This document shows, piece by piece, positions 34,246 through 44,322 of a stretch of DNA of 64,000 bases (the stretch's first letter is position 1; each line of letters starts with the position of its first letter). The translations under genes were made by a program, and so were the position numbers. Origin of the DNA: Symsagittifera roscoffensis (Eukaryota; Xenacoelomorpha; Acoela; Convolutidae); the NCBI RefSeq assembly GCF_963678635.1, contig NC_087066.1, positions 21,919,996-21,983,995 on the forward strand, read 5' to 3'. The notes beneath the pieces were generated by a model. The model was not told where the DNA came from and did not search any database. It saw only the letters and a list, made by a program, of their open reading frames with translations.

Positions 34246-35185
34246 AATAAGTCTTGACTCGTTTTCTTTCAAAAACGCTGGTGGTTTTATGACAGATAAA
34301 TCCAGCACACCAGTTTTTGTCGAAAAAAATTCTCTGAAGACATTGAAGAAGACTATACTTTTTCATTTTGATTGAAAACTTTGATGCATTTACCAACTAA
34401 TTTTAAACTGTAACGGTCATTTAAAGCCAGTGTCATCAGTGACTTGTGGTTTCGCTGAAAAGCACAAAGAGAGACAGAAACATTAGTCTTGCATTTCGCT
34501 TGGGTGCAAAGTTAGAAACAAAAATCCGTAGTATAAAATGCAGACAAAAAAATGTGAAAGTAAATCTAATCTGTTAATTTCTCAAATGATTTATTCTAAT
34601 GTTAATATTTTAAAATATCTGAATTTATTCTTCTATTTAATTACAAATCAGTCCGATTTGAAAAGTTTCGAATTGAAAATTTTTTTCTCCATGTTTTGGC
34701 GCTGATTTCGAAAACCAAGTAGGTCAACAGTTGGGTGGACTGCTTAGTTTGCTGTGCCCTAGCCAGCAGACATCAAAGCAATAATCAGCCAATCAATTTG
34801 AATCATAACAAAAGGCACTGAATATTTTCAGTCGGGTTCTTGCATAACACTCATTGCTCCAAAAACCGATAGCAAAACATTAATCAAGAGGCTACATATA
34901 ACCAAGAAGAGCTGATATTGCAATTATACAGCAGCTCTTCACTCAGTTTCTGCAAGCACGTTTTCACACCTTGATGTGACTTCGCTTAAGCATTTTGTTT
35001 AAGGAACTTCAATATTGGTTACATACCTGCCGCTTGAATGCACGGTCTCAATTTTGTTTCGATACGTTTGCTCTTTCAAATTTTTTGAGAACATATAAAT
35101 TAGTTCAATTCGATTTTTAACTTCTTCATTTTAGAATTAGCGTACACTTGTGTGAGATTTTGCTGTAGAATTAGTGTAAGTTTTA
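34246..35185. other. No recognised gene; may include an old LTR before 35186
   Basis: No open frame with a motif. Because a primer-binding-site-like word follows at 35186, the last few hundred bases could be an old LTR, but a second copy is not recognised in the window. Confidence 0.3.
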
Positions 35186-35676
35186 TGGCGCAGTCAAACT
35201 ACAATGAGGCATAATTTTACACTTAGACAAATCACAGCTGCTGGGATGAAGGTGTGTGTAGTCGGTCGAGAAACAAGACGCGGGAACATAATGAAGCCAT
35301 ACGAATCCATGGAGGGAAAATGAAAAAAAATCAACACCCAACGGAAATATTTATTCTTAAAAATTAGCCCAACAGAAGCTCTGAATTAAGCTTTCATCGA
35401 CCTGAAAAGGTTTTTTATTCATTAGAGACTGACAAATAGGTTCAAAATGACTACTTGTACATAACCATGTTACAAGTTAACTTAGTTTCGACATCAAAAC
35501 AAAAGAAGTAGCTCACGTAAAAAAGGCGGAATAGCTTTTAGCTTTGGTAACTTGGATGTACGGATTTGATCTGTGAAAATCGTATAACTTGAGGACATTT
35601 TGCCAAACATTGTAAACCGAAAGGAGAACCCACTCCAGCAAACATTGTAGAAGAACCTGTACAAACTGAAAATTGA
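35186..35676 (+). pseudogene. Remnant of an LTR retroelement: tRNA-Ser-like primer site and decayed gag zinc knuckle
   Basis: TGGCGCAGTCAAAC at 35186 resembles the tRNA-Ser primer-binding sites of gypsy-group elements, and the element at 39205 has TAGCGCAGTCGAAC right after its LTR. At 35572-35613 a frame reads Cys, two residues, then Arg in place of the second Cys, an in-frame TGA, then GHFAKHC. This matches the GHFAKHC of the intact gag knuckle at about 40455. The distance of about 400 bases from primer site to knuckle implies internal deletion. Confidence 0.5.
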
Positions 35677-35856
35677 AATTTGTAACACTGGAAACACCAT
35701 CTAACGAGGATCTCACCCGTTGAGACAAGATAAACGGACGGAGCGAGAACGAGCAAAGCAATAATGAGTTTTAATCAGTTCTCAGCGTCACAATAATCTA
35801 CGATCCGAATCGACTAGAGATTAAAAAAATAGTGAAGCTTGTTTTGGGTTGGGATA

Positions 35857-35979
35857 TGGCGGTGAACTTGAACAGCTGGCTGTATTTGGCCTTAAAGTTT
35901 TCCTATGTTGTTTTCCTCAACCAAACTGGTCTATACGAGCTGAAAGGTCCTACAGATGGCAAATGGCAACGAGCTTAAC
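35857..35979 (+). CDS. Doubtful small open frame with hydrophobic N-terminus
   Basis: The ATG at 35857 opens a 40-codon frame with a hydrophobic stretch (SWLYLALKFSYVVFLN) that could act as a signal peptide. After the stop, another frame reads ELNCGFTDDPTKLFKKLSSK, also protein-like, as if one frameshift splits a slightly longer product. I do not recognise it. It lies 180 bases after the gag remnant and could be part of the same dead element. Confidence 0.18.
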
Positions 35980-38216
35980 TGTGGATTCACTGATGACCCA
36001 ACAAAACTTTTCAAAAAATTGTCATCGAAGCTCAGCTAAATGGATTGATTATGCAAAAAAAACCTTTTTCATTAAGAACGGATACGAGCAAAACCTTTTG
36101 AGTAAAAAAACTTCAAAATTTAGGTATAGAAGTAAAAAAAGAAAAAAAAGACATTTTTTCAGTCTGTTCCGTCAATCATCGCCCGACCTGCTTAATTCTC
36201 CAACAATAATTTTCTACATAAACAATTTTAAGATAATTTAAAAGAATTTTTTTGAACAAAACAGAATATCATACTTTCGAAAAAAAAAAATTTTTTCTCG
36301 ATTTAAACCCATATAATCTCAGGCAAAAAGTGTATACTTTCAAATACTACATTGTGTCAATACTGAAAAACAGATGAAGTGCAAGGTCATGGAAAAAAAT
36401 TTAAAAACAATACGAAACTGTCCTATAAGTCCAAAGCTAATTACCAAATAGAAAAAGGGGAAAAATTGGCACGAGATTCCAAACATCTAAGCGATCTGAT
36501 TAATACAAAACAAGTACCAGACATCCGAAAATTATAAAAATATTGATAATTTGGATCTTAGATTCTTTGAAAATCTGAAGACCAAATGTAATGTATTTGA
36601 GTATTCAAGACGCGAACGTTTTTACGGTAAAACAAAACTTTGCAATAAAACTAGCAAAAATCGCATTTTTAATATTACTATCGGAATACTTACATGTGTA
36701 CGGGAGTTCACGAACTGGGAGTTAAGCCAAACTGGTTCCAAAGGACAGTCATCACTTTCTTAATTATATACGTCTTACCAAGTGTCACATCGACGATGTC
36801 TAAATAGCTTCCAAAGGCACACACGACAAGCAAAAACCAAAAAATCTAACACACGAATATATATTTTCTAAAATGGCGGTGAAATGGAGATTGTGAACGC
36901 TTTTTCAAACCGAAAAACAGGAATAACTGTTAGGATACTAAATTTTCGACGCAGTTGTTTGATTGTTATCAAAAGCAGATGCTATCTAAAAATTTTGTTG
37001 GTTTCGCAGAACTTCTCCAAATTAAGATCAGTTATTGCTCTTAGAACCATTGCATAAAAATGCTACTTAACCAGTCAGCACTAAGACTTCCCCTTAGAAA
37101 TGGTTGCCCTAAAATTGACACCTCTTATAGAGGATGGGGTGAAACTCTATAACATTTCTGAAGAGGAGATTTTGCGAAGACTTTCGCATTCAGATTTTTG
37201 AACAGTAAAAAAAACACTTAAGGAACTTTTTTGGGAGTGGTTTGGGCATAGGAAATTTTGAAAAATTATCATAGCGGATCGTCCTATGAAATTTTTACAA
37301 TCATAAGGTCAGATTTTTCACTTTTTCAGCGAACCACGGGAAGAAAACAATGCAAAGCAGTTTGATCAGATGGAAGATTAAATCATTATTTTTTAGTTAT
37401 AAAATTTTGTGTTTGCTAGGATTAGTTACAGCTTTAACCAACTTGCTGTCAAAGCTACTCTCTGGTAAATCTTTACTCCATCATTTTAAAAAGATGATTT
37501 TTTTGTAAATTGTCTTGAAGTTTAAAAACAATTTATTGCCCCCCAATCATCGCACTATGTTAAAAAAATTCAAAGAAGCTGCCTAATTCTCCTTTCAATC
37601 CTGAAATTTTCATTTGCTTCAAATTAGGACTAAGAATTTTTTTTTGCATTTTAGTCACGTCTGTTGAAGCAAAACGACCCAAGGATCTCCATAGATTTTC
37701 CATCAAGAACTGTAAAAATCAGAGCCGACCATGGGTCAAGCTTTTATCTTACAGTTTCCTAATTTTTTTTCAAAAATTATCATTTTAAAGTTTTATTTTG
37801 TTTAGTTAGAGATCACAGATCAAGATGATTTGTAATAAGACATGTATATACTGTAAAGACAAAATCACTAGTCTTGTCATTTACAAAATCTAGACCCGTT
37901 TTTCATTCATTAGTCGCAAAAATCATCAGAAATTTCACAATTGCTAAACCATTTGTACAACTTTTGAAAATCATTTCAATTGGTCAGCTAATTATCAATT
38001 GACAAAGCTGCTTATGATAATAATTAACCCGCACTAAGTGAAAAGAGAAAATAATCTTTTATATTACAAATATAATTGTTTTCTTATCAAAACTATAATT
38101 AATTATAAGCGCCAAATGTAGATATTTAAACGATTTGCAAGCCATTTTAATGATAACATTTTTCGTGAAATAAAAATAAATTATAATCAATTATCATTGA
38201 TAATAGTTTTTCCGAA
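35980..38216. other. No recognised gene
   Basis: AT-rich. Nothing beyond scattered short frames, and TTATAA-rich words increase from about 38090. Confidence 0.35.
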
Positions 38217-38289
38217 AATCTCTTATAATCTCTTACAATCTCTTATAACCTCTTATAACCTCTTATAATCTCTGATAATCTGTTATAAT
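38217..38289. repeat. 10-bp minisatellite, about seven units
   Basis: The unit TCTTATAATC is repeated with single-base variants (TCTTACAATC, TCTTATAACC, TCTGATAATC). It lies in a wider zone of ATTATAA-type words. Confidence 0.85.
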
Positions 38290-39204
38290 AATCTAGAATT
38301 TTTTCTTTGTCAAAAATTTCTTAAAATGAGATGTCTTGCCACACTTTGGTTTATCTGAACACAAAATCTTGCCACAAAACAAAAGTTTCATAGAGATCCT
38401 TTCATATTACTTGAAAGTTACCCGCGGTAGGTTGAAAATAACTTTTCCAAATAAATCATAAAACTAAAGCAGTGTGCTGATATTTGGTGGTCAAAGACAC
38501 TTAAAAGTTCAACAAGAAATAGCAATCAAAGAACAAAAAGAAATAAAAAAAAAACGTTCTAAATTTGAATTGATTCGAAACCGGTTAAACAATTTTCCCA
38601 TTTTTCACATAAACCAACGCCTACAAAAAGCATTAAATGTAAGCAAATCAGTTGCAAGGTCAAAGACAAAATGGGAATCAAAAGGGATTATAAATAATTG
38701 TAATCCATTATAATTTTTTTTTCAGCAAAACAAATGAATTGGAAATTCGGATGAAAATAATCCATTATAATCAATTATAATGTCTCATAGCTTCTCCGTC
38801 TCATAAACTCAATAGCCTTTGACGCTTATGCACTGATCTCCAACACTACGACGATCAACATCACTCGTCCTGGACAGCCCACCGGTCACAGAGGCTCAGA
38901 TAAAGATCGAACTGAGTCATCAAACAACTCGTCCTTTGTCAAAAGCTACTCATAGAAGAAGTATCACGACCACACAGAAGACAAAAAATAGTTTCACGAC
39001 CAAGAAGGATTGTGGGAACCCCAAAAGATTTCGAGGAAAGGCGTTTAGTAGACAACGACTACGAAAAAGGTCTCCGGGCATAGCGCACTCCTCAGATCTC
39101 TACCATTGCTAGCAATGCATAGTATAACGAGCATTCAATCTTATGACCTAAAATATTCACCTTTACACAATAGTTACCTTAAGAGACCCAGGAAGAACCA
39201 GGAG
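38290..39204. other. No recognised gene; target region of the LTR element
   Basis: It contains more AATTATAA-type words at 38690-38785. The last five bases, AGGAG (39200-39204), are the left target-site duplication of the element that follows. Confidence 0.4.
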
Positions 39205-39550
39205 TGTCAAATGTGATATTTTATGTCAACATTAAAACCTCTGAGTTATATTCAGTTATGACCTATGACCATGCTAATTTAAAAATACCTGCCAAAAGCG
39301 CAACGGTTTTTGGTAGATCTAGAAATTGTTCATTGTCAACTTTGATACGCAACTAATCCTGTGAAACTAACTCTTAATTCAACCTTTTTACTATCTTTTA
39401 ACTTAGCTTAGTTACCTTAGTCTTTTATTTAGTCTTAGATAAAAGCCTACAACTAAATTGTAGGAATCTTAAACCAAACAGTCTTAAGCTAGTCTTAGCT
39501 TAAGTTTAACCAATTTTAACCAACAGACGGTTTTACCCTAATTTTTAACA
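39205..39550 (+). repeat. Left LTR
   Basis: It begins TGTCAAATGTGATA and ends TTTTTAACA, matching the right LTR end to end. It contains internal near-repeats of CTTAGTTACCTTAGTCTT and GTCTTAAGCTAGTCTTAGC. Confidence 0.95.
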
Positions 39551-39566
39551 TAGCGCAGTCGAACGA
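39551..39566 (+). promoter_or_regulatory. Primer-binding-site-like sequence
   Basis: TAGCGCAGTCGAACGA directly after the left LTR. Gypsy-group elements primed by tRNA-Ser have TGGCGCAGTCGG here, so the fit is good, with an A at the second position. Confidence 0.6.
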
Positions 39567-39678
39567 GTCGAACCTACGAGGACTAGAGTTTTTTTGGAAC
39601 AACACATCGAGTGAAAACCAACACGACTGGGAAAGGTGGTCGGAAAAGTTCCAACTAACAATCATCGCGAAAGATTCC

Positions 39679-40708
39679 GTGGACATCGAAGATGTAATCA
39701 ACCCACCGGTAAGAACCGAACTAGCATACCCCATGGCCGAACCAGCGGACCCGTCCGATGATCAAGCCCGTCGGGCAGAAAAAGATGAACACCACCGAAT
39801 AGTTATCCAAGATAACAACGAAGAAATGAGAAGGAGAAAGGCAGAAGACTACGAAAAATTCAACGGACGTCAAATCGGAGATATCGACAAGAAATTAAAA
39901 TCACAATTATATCTGGCACCCGGAAGAGAAGGACAGAAATGCTTCTCACATAAAAATCCTGGGTAAAGAATACTGGACATTAACTTTGCTGAATTCTGGG
40001 AATTACTCAAAACTACTTTCACGGTCACTACAAATCTAACATACGAAAGATTTAAGTTCTTTGGCCGAAGACAGAAAGAAAACGAGTCTTTACAGAAATT
40101 CAACGAAACACTATCCGAGTTGGCAAAAAATTGTAAACTGGGGGAACTCAGAATTAGTCATTTTCATTACAAATATGCGAAACGTTGAGATACAAAAAAA
40201 ACTATGCATAGAATACTTGACTCCAGAAAACGTACTATCTTACGTACTAGTCCATGAAAAAGGTACCAAAATTCATCAACAGTACCTAAAATTCCCTGCC
40301 TATAATGCGGTACAGAGACCACAATACATAAAGAATGAACCGACCCTAAATATCGTCAAAAACAATAAGTTTCGCAACTGTGGTCAGCAGTTCAAGAAAG
40401 GACACGTAACTACATGCCCAGTCAGAGATAGAAATTGCAATACGTGCGGACGTAAAGGCCACTTTGCAAAACATTGCAGGAGTTCAGCAAGGACGCAAAC
40501 AAACATAGTCGAACAAAACCAAAAACCCCAGGAAAAAGAACATACCCGTGTTAACCCGCAGGAAAATCCCGAATTCGAAGTCAGCATAGATGATTTTTTA
40601 GTTCTAGCGGTGGACACGGATACCCAAATAAATGCAGTTGAAGATAAGATTGAACGTGGAGTGAGGACCGCGTTTAACCACGAAGGCCTAGAACTAAAAA
40701 GACGTTGA
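39679..40708 (+). pseudogene. gag: Gag of the LTR element, frameshifted
   Basis: Coding similarity passes through at least three frames. An acidic, arginine-rich N-terminal part lies at 39679-39966. A capsid-like block around 40040-40150 contains RRQKENESLQKFNETLSELA, typical of Ty3-group gag. From 40160 another frame carries the capsid end and two zinc-knuckle-like modules. The first is degenerate (RNCGQQFKKGHVTTC) and the second is a proper CCHC (CNTCGRKGHFAKHC). A C-terminal acidic tail follows to 40708. The breaks are single-base frameshifts, so this copy does not make a full gag. Confidence 0.8.
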
Positions 40709-41168
40709 TGGTATCTTTGGGAAATTTCAACCCTTACTGCACCGAAATTCAGATTGACTCAGCAAGCCCAGTCTCATCATGAAAAAAGACCCACTTCATG
40801 AACTGAAGATACGAGATAGATTTTTAAAGTTAGAACCTGTGGACGAAATAACAGAGAAAGCGTACCAAGGCTTCGGGAGCACAATAAACATTATTGGAAG
40901 AGTTCGGGTGAGAATTCGATCAAAGGGCTGGGACGCTAGCGACCAGAAACTTTTCATTACCGAAGGAGCAGAAAGAAATCTCCTCGGAAACGACATTTTA
41001 CAGATTCTGGGAATAGTAGTACTTCAGAAACAATCTCCACCCAACGTGTCAGAGCTACGGAGAACTCAGAAAGAATCACCCATCAGGATAGAGGTCAATC
41101 AAATAAGATTTGCATCGGACAGAAAACCAGACCAAAACCAAGAGACACCGTCACAAAATAAGGGATGA
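40709..41168 (+). pseudogene. pro: Retropepsin-like protease of the LTR element, frameshifted
   Basis: IQIDSASPV at about 40750 has the DSA version of the active-site Asp-Ser/Thr-Gly/Ala triplet. A TGA follows within about 25 bases in that frame. The remainder, including GRVRVRIRSK and the hydrophobic strand AERNLLGNDILQILGI, continues in another frame to a TGA at 41166-41168. The order active site, flap region and ILG strand fits a retropepsin. The ORF at 41175 starts six bases after this stop. Confidence 0.65.
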
Positions 41169-41174
41169 AAACTC

Positions 41175-42737
41175 ATGAGTCGACAAAGAAGACACGACTG
41201 GGACGCCCCCGACGATATTGACGACGGAGATCTGGACGAGAACTCATCATCTTCAGATGATATCTCTAATGCAGTGAGATACGTCCCAACCAGCGCTGGT
41301 TCTCCATTAAAAGTGCTCTCCCGCGCCGAAAAACGAGATGCTTTAGGCATAAAAAATTCAGTGCTGAACAACCCGCCCGCCATCAAAAGACAACCTGCTC
41401 TGAAGAAACCTAACCCGAGAAAAAGAGATCAACTAGTCAAATTTTATGCAACCAAGGGACTGAGGAAGACTACGAAACTTCAAAGAAACGTCGGTTTTAA
41501 AATTTCACGAGCGACCCAAAAGAAAAGAAACCTTCAGGCAAAATTCGAAGAGCTAGATATTGCGAGGCGGAATGCGGTGATGAATAGTTCTAGAGAGACA
41601 CTCCCTAGAGAGGAGGAAGAACAACGGAAAAAACTGAGATCTCCCATTGGCCTCGAAAGTGACCAAGAGTCAAGCCCGCCGGGCAAACCCGATCATCCTA
41701 GAATTAGCGAAAATGAACACGGAGCGACAAACTGTCCAACAGATGACAATGCCAGCGATCTAATTTCGCTAAAAGGGCAAAAGACTAAAACCTTAACCGA
41801 TCCAGAAAAGCCATCAGAACATCCATCACCAGACCGAGCAGACCTTAAAGCCGAAATCACGAACCAGACCGAACCGAAAGTAGAAAGGGCTGAGATTCCG
41901 CTGATTGATCTCGACTCAGGCGACAATAGCACAGACTCACACCTAACCCCGCCGCTAATCTTCCTGGACAGTCACGAAGAAGCAGAGAAAAATAACAAAG
42001 AATTGTCAATTTCTCCGGAAAATCCAAGAACAGAACCAACTGAAAAGATTGCCGAGCCGGTTACAATGGCGGAAACGGAGAAACAGCAATTAGACCCTGC
42101 CTCTACCAAGATAAAAGCGAAATTGTCTGGCACAGCTAAGAGAAAAGCGTCATCACCGTTGAAATCACCACCTTCCAAAAAACTGCCCGATATTTATGCA
42201 CGACACAACACCAGACCCATGCGAGCTAGACAGCCTCCAACGATGCTGAGTGAGAGAGCGTTTACCAGCGTAGTAGACATATCAGACGAGAATCTAGATG
42301 AACCAACATCCCATCGAATTCACACCCCCTCATATCACCCAACGATTGAGGCAACCTCTATCGAAATGAAAAGCCACCAAATTGACGTGGTGGATCTAAA
42401 AACCTTGACACCACCTTCGACATCGCATCCAACGACAGTGTATTTATTTGAAGAAAGTTTCGAGCATTCGAGTGGTATAAAGTCTCCAATAACATCCAAA
42501 CAAAGTACACCACACAAGAAGGTTCAATTCAGCCCAGAGGTTCGTACTACCCAAATTCACCCATCGAGCCTACCCTCCAAAGCAACTGAGTCAACATCTA
42601 CACCAATTGTACTCGATCCAGACTGGCTAAACACCCCCTCTATCATTTCGCCGATAGAGCTCTTAGAACGGCCAATGACGCTTGATGAACTGAGAAGATG
42701 GAAAATCAATCGAGCCGCAAACCGGGACGCAGTTTAG
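41175..42737 (+). CDS. Intact 520-residue ORF of unknown function inside the LTR element
   Basis: It occupies the place where RT and integrase would be. I do not recognise any enzyme motif. The protein looks disordered and modular: an acidic Ser-rich N-terminus (residues 10-30), a basic region (about 70-122), then long Glu/Pro/Ser-rich stretches. A clustered basic motif AKRKASSPLKSPPSKK (321-336) could be a bipartite nuclear signal. Four short hydrophobic-plus-acidic words resemble SUMO-interaction motifs: IPLIDLDSGD (241-250), PLIFLDSHEE (260-269), SVVDISDE (365-372) and DVVDL (404-408). There is no signal peptide or membrane helix. It is the only uninterrupted frame of the element, whereas gag and protease are broken. 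It could be a captured host sequence, an element-specific nuclear targeting or chromatin factor, or a very diverged polyprotein end. Confidence 0.75.
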   Translation: MSRQRRHDWDAPDDIDDGDLDENSSSSDDISNAVRYVPTSAGSPLKVLSRAEKRDALGIKNSVLNNPPAIKRQPALKKPNPRKRDQLVKFYATKGLRKTTKLQRNVGFKISRATQKKRNLQAKFEELDIARRNAVMNSSRETLPREEEEQRKKLRSPIGLESDQESSPPGKPDHPRISENEHGATNCPTDDNASDLISLKGQKTKTLTDPEKPSEHPSPDRADLKAEITNQTEPKVERAEIPLIDLDSGDNSTDSHLTPPLIFLDSHEEAEKNNKELSISPENPRTEPTEKIAEPVTMAETEKQQLDPASTKIKAKLSGTAKRKASSPLKSPPSKKLPDIYARHNTRPMRARQPPTMLSERAFTSVVDISDENLDEPTSHRIHTPSYHPTIEATSIEMKSHQIDVVDLKTLTPPSTSHPTTVYLFEESFEHSSGIKSPITSKQSTPHKKVQFSPEVRTTQIHPSSLPSKATESTSTPIVLDPDWLNTPSIISPIELLERPMTLDELRRWKINRAANRDAV

Positions 42738-43161
42738 ACCTTAATTTCGGCTTAGTAACTTCGCCATTAAAACTCAAAGTTTCGGAAATCTCCCATTCAG
42801 TAACTCTTTAAACTTAGTACTTTTTCTGATGCGATTTTGCTTAACATTATGACGCAATTATAGTTGAAAATTTACCCCTTGTGCTGGCCTAATACGCTAC
42901 AATTGGACTATCTCTGAGCCACTTTAAATTTTAACCTGAGTCATTTAACAATACAATTATTTACTGCCAAATCATTATCTCACCCATCGGGTGCTACCGC
43001 GGGATAAAACTTACGATCGAACCACTCAGGTGCTATCATCTCGCCCATTGGGCCCTAATGTGGGGCTTTTCCCAACCAGCGTACCCGCTTATCCATTTCT
43101 GAGTCTGAACATTCCTTTCGTGTGGCGAAAGTATATGTTATAGTTAAATTTTCGCGGGGAA

Positions 43162-43509
43162 TGTCAAATGTGATATTTTATGTCAACATTATAACCTCTG
43201 AGTTATATTCAGTTATGACCTATGACCATGCTAATTTAAAAATACCTTCCTAAAGCGCAACGGCTTTTGGTAGATTTAGAGATTGTTCATTGTCAATTTT
43301 GATACGCAACTAATCCTGTGAAACTAACTCTTAATTCAATCTTTTTACTATCTCTTAACTTAGCTTAGTTACCCTAGTCTTTTTTTTTAGTCTTAGATAA
43401 AAGCCTACAACTAAACTGTAGGAATCTTAAACCAAACAGTCTTAAACTAGTCTTAGTTTAAGTTTAACCAGTTTTAACCAACAGACAGTTTTACCCTAAT
43501 TTTTTAACA
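43162..43509 (+). repeat. Right LTR
   Basis: This is the second copy of the LTR at 39205, with the same TG...CA ends. It is preceded by a weak purine run (GCGGGGAA) in the place of the polypurine tract. Confidence 0.95.
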
Positions 43510-43514
43510 AGGAG

Positions 43515-44322
43515 ATTCAGAGTTGAAGAGTGACATTTAGCCTATAGTAACTTCTGAAGAATTTTTGAAGGGTTTGAAGGATTTCAACAAGAAATTCACT
43601 AGAAATTGTAACCTTTTTTGAAAATTTATCAGTTTCATATTATTTTATTGTTGTATATCTCTGCGTATTTCGTTGAAATTCCCCTATGAATTTTAACTAA
43701 CTTGTAAGTATAACCAGTAAGTATACTTTTGTCATCGTTGTACGTACCCAAAGTTCTGTAAAATTAATTATTTTGCTTCTGTTCATACCTTTCTATTATG
43801 TCTATGAATGTTTTGGATGTAAAGGAAAATGATGTATATGTCACATTTTTTTTCTAGTGCATAAATGATAACCTTTTTTTGGGGAGTATTTAGACTTTTT
43901 TTAGTTATTTATCTAATAACCTTTTGTTATTGATAAGACATGCCAGTTTGATGTACGGCATCGACTTTTGGTCGATACTTTCTTTTTTTTTGAAATAATT
44001 TAATTCATTTTCAATTTCTACTATTTTCATTTAGTTTTAGTGTATATACGTGTATCTATTAGTCGTAAAACTAAGAATATTATTTTACGCATAAAATAAA
44101 TCAAGCAAGTATTTTTTGTATTTTTTTGTACATAACAGCAATTTGACACTTTCCAATTTCTTTTTTTTTACAATTTTTTTACGATTGATGTTCAGTTGTG
44201 AGACCTCATGAACTTAGTTTCATCGACCTAAAGCAGGTGCATACACTTTTTTGAAAACTTTTTTGTAAACTCAGCACTCTTTTTTAAAAGAAGGAGTTAT
44301 ATTTTATAATAGATTGCTTGGT
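43515..44322. other. No recognised gene; 3' flank of LTR element
   Basis: AT-rich non-coding DNA, possibly holding the 3' untranslated region of the minus-strand gene that ends at 44323. Confidence 0.4.

Larger units (their letters stand above)
39205..43509 (+). mobile_element. Complete non-autonomous LTR element (gag-pro plus unknown ORF, no RT or integrase)
   Basis: Two LTRs (39205-39550 and 43162-43509) are flanked by the 5-bp direct repeat AGGAG at 39200-39204 and 43510-43514, so both ends are certain. A gypsy-like tRNA-Ser primer site (TAGCGCAGTCGAAC) follows the left LTR. The interior of about 3.6 kb holds decayed gag and protease frames and an intact 520-codon ORF. It has no reverse transcriptase, RNase H or integrase, so mobility must have depended on a partner element. 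By hand count the LTRs differ at about 18 of 348 positions, so the insertion is not recent. Confidence 0.92.

Noticed and set aside
38217-38289. CRISPR-like or telomere-like repeat
   Set aside because: 10-bp units without spacers in a eukaryotic genome; an ordinary AT-rich minisatellite.
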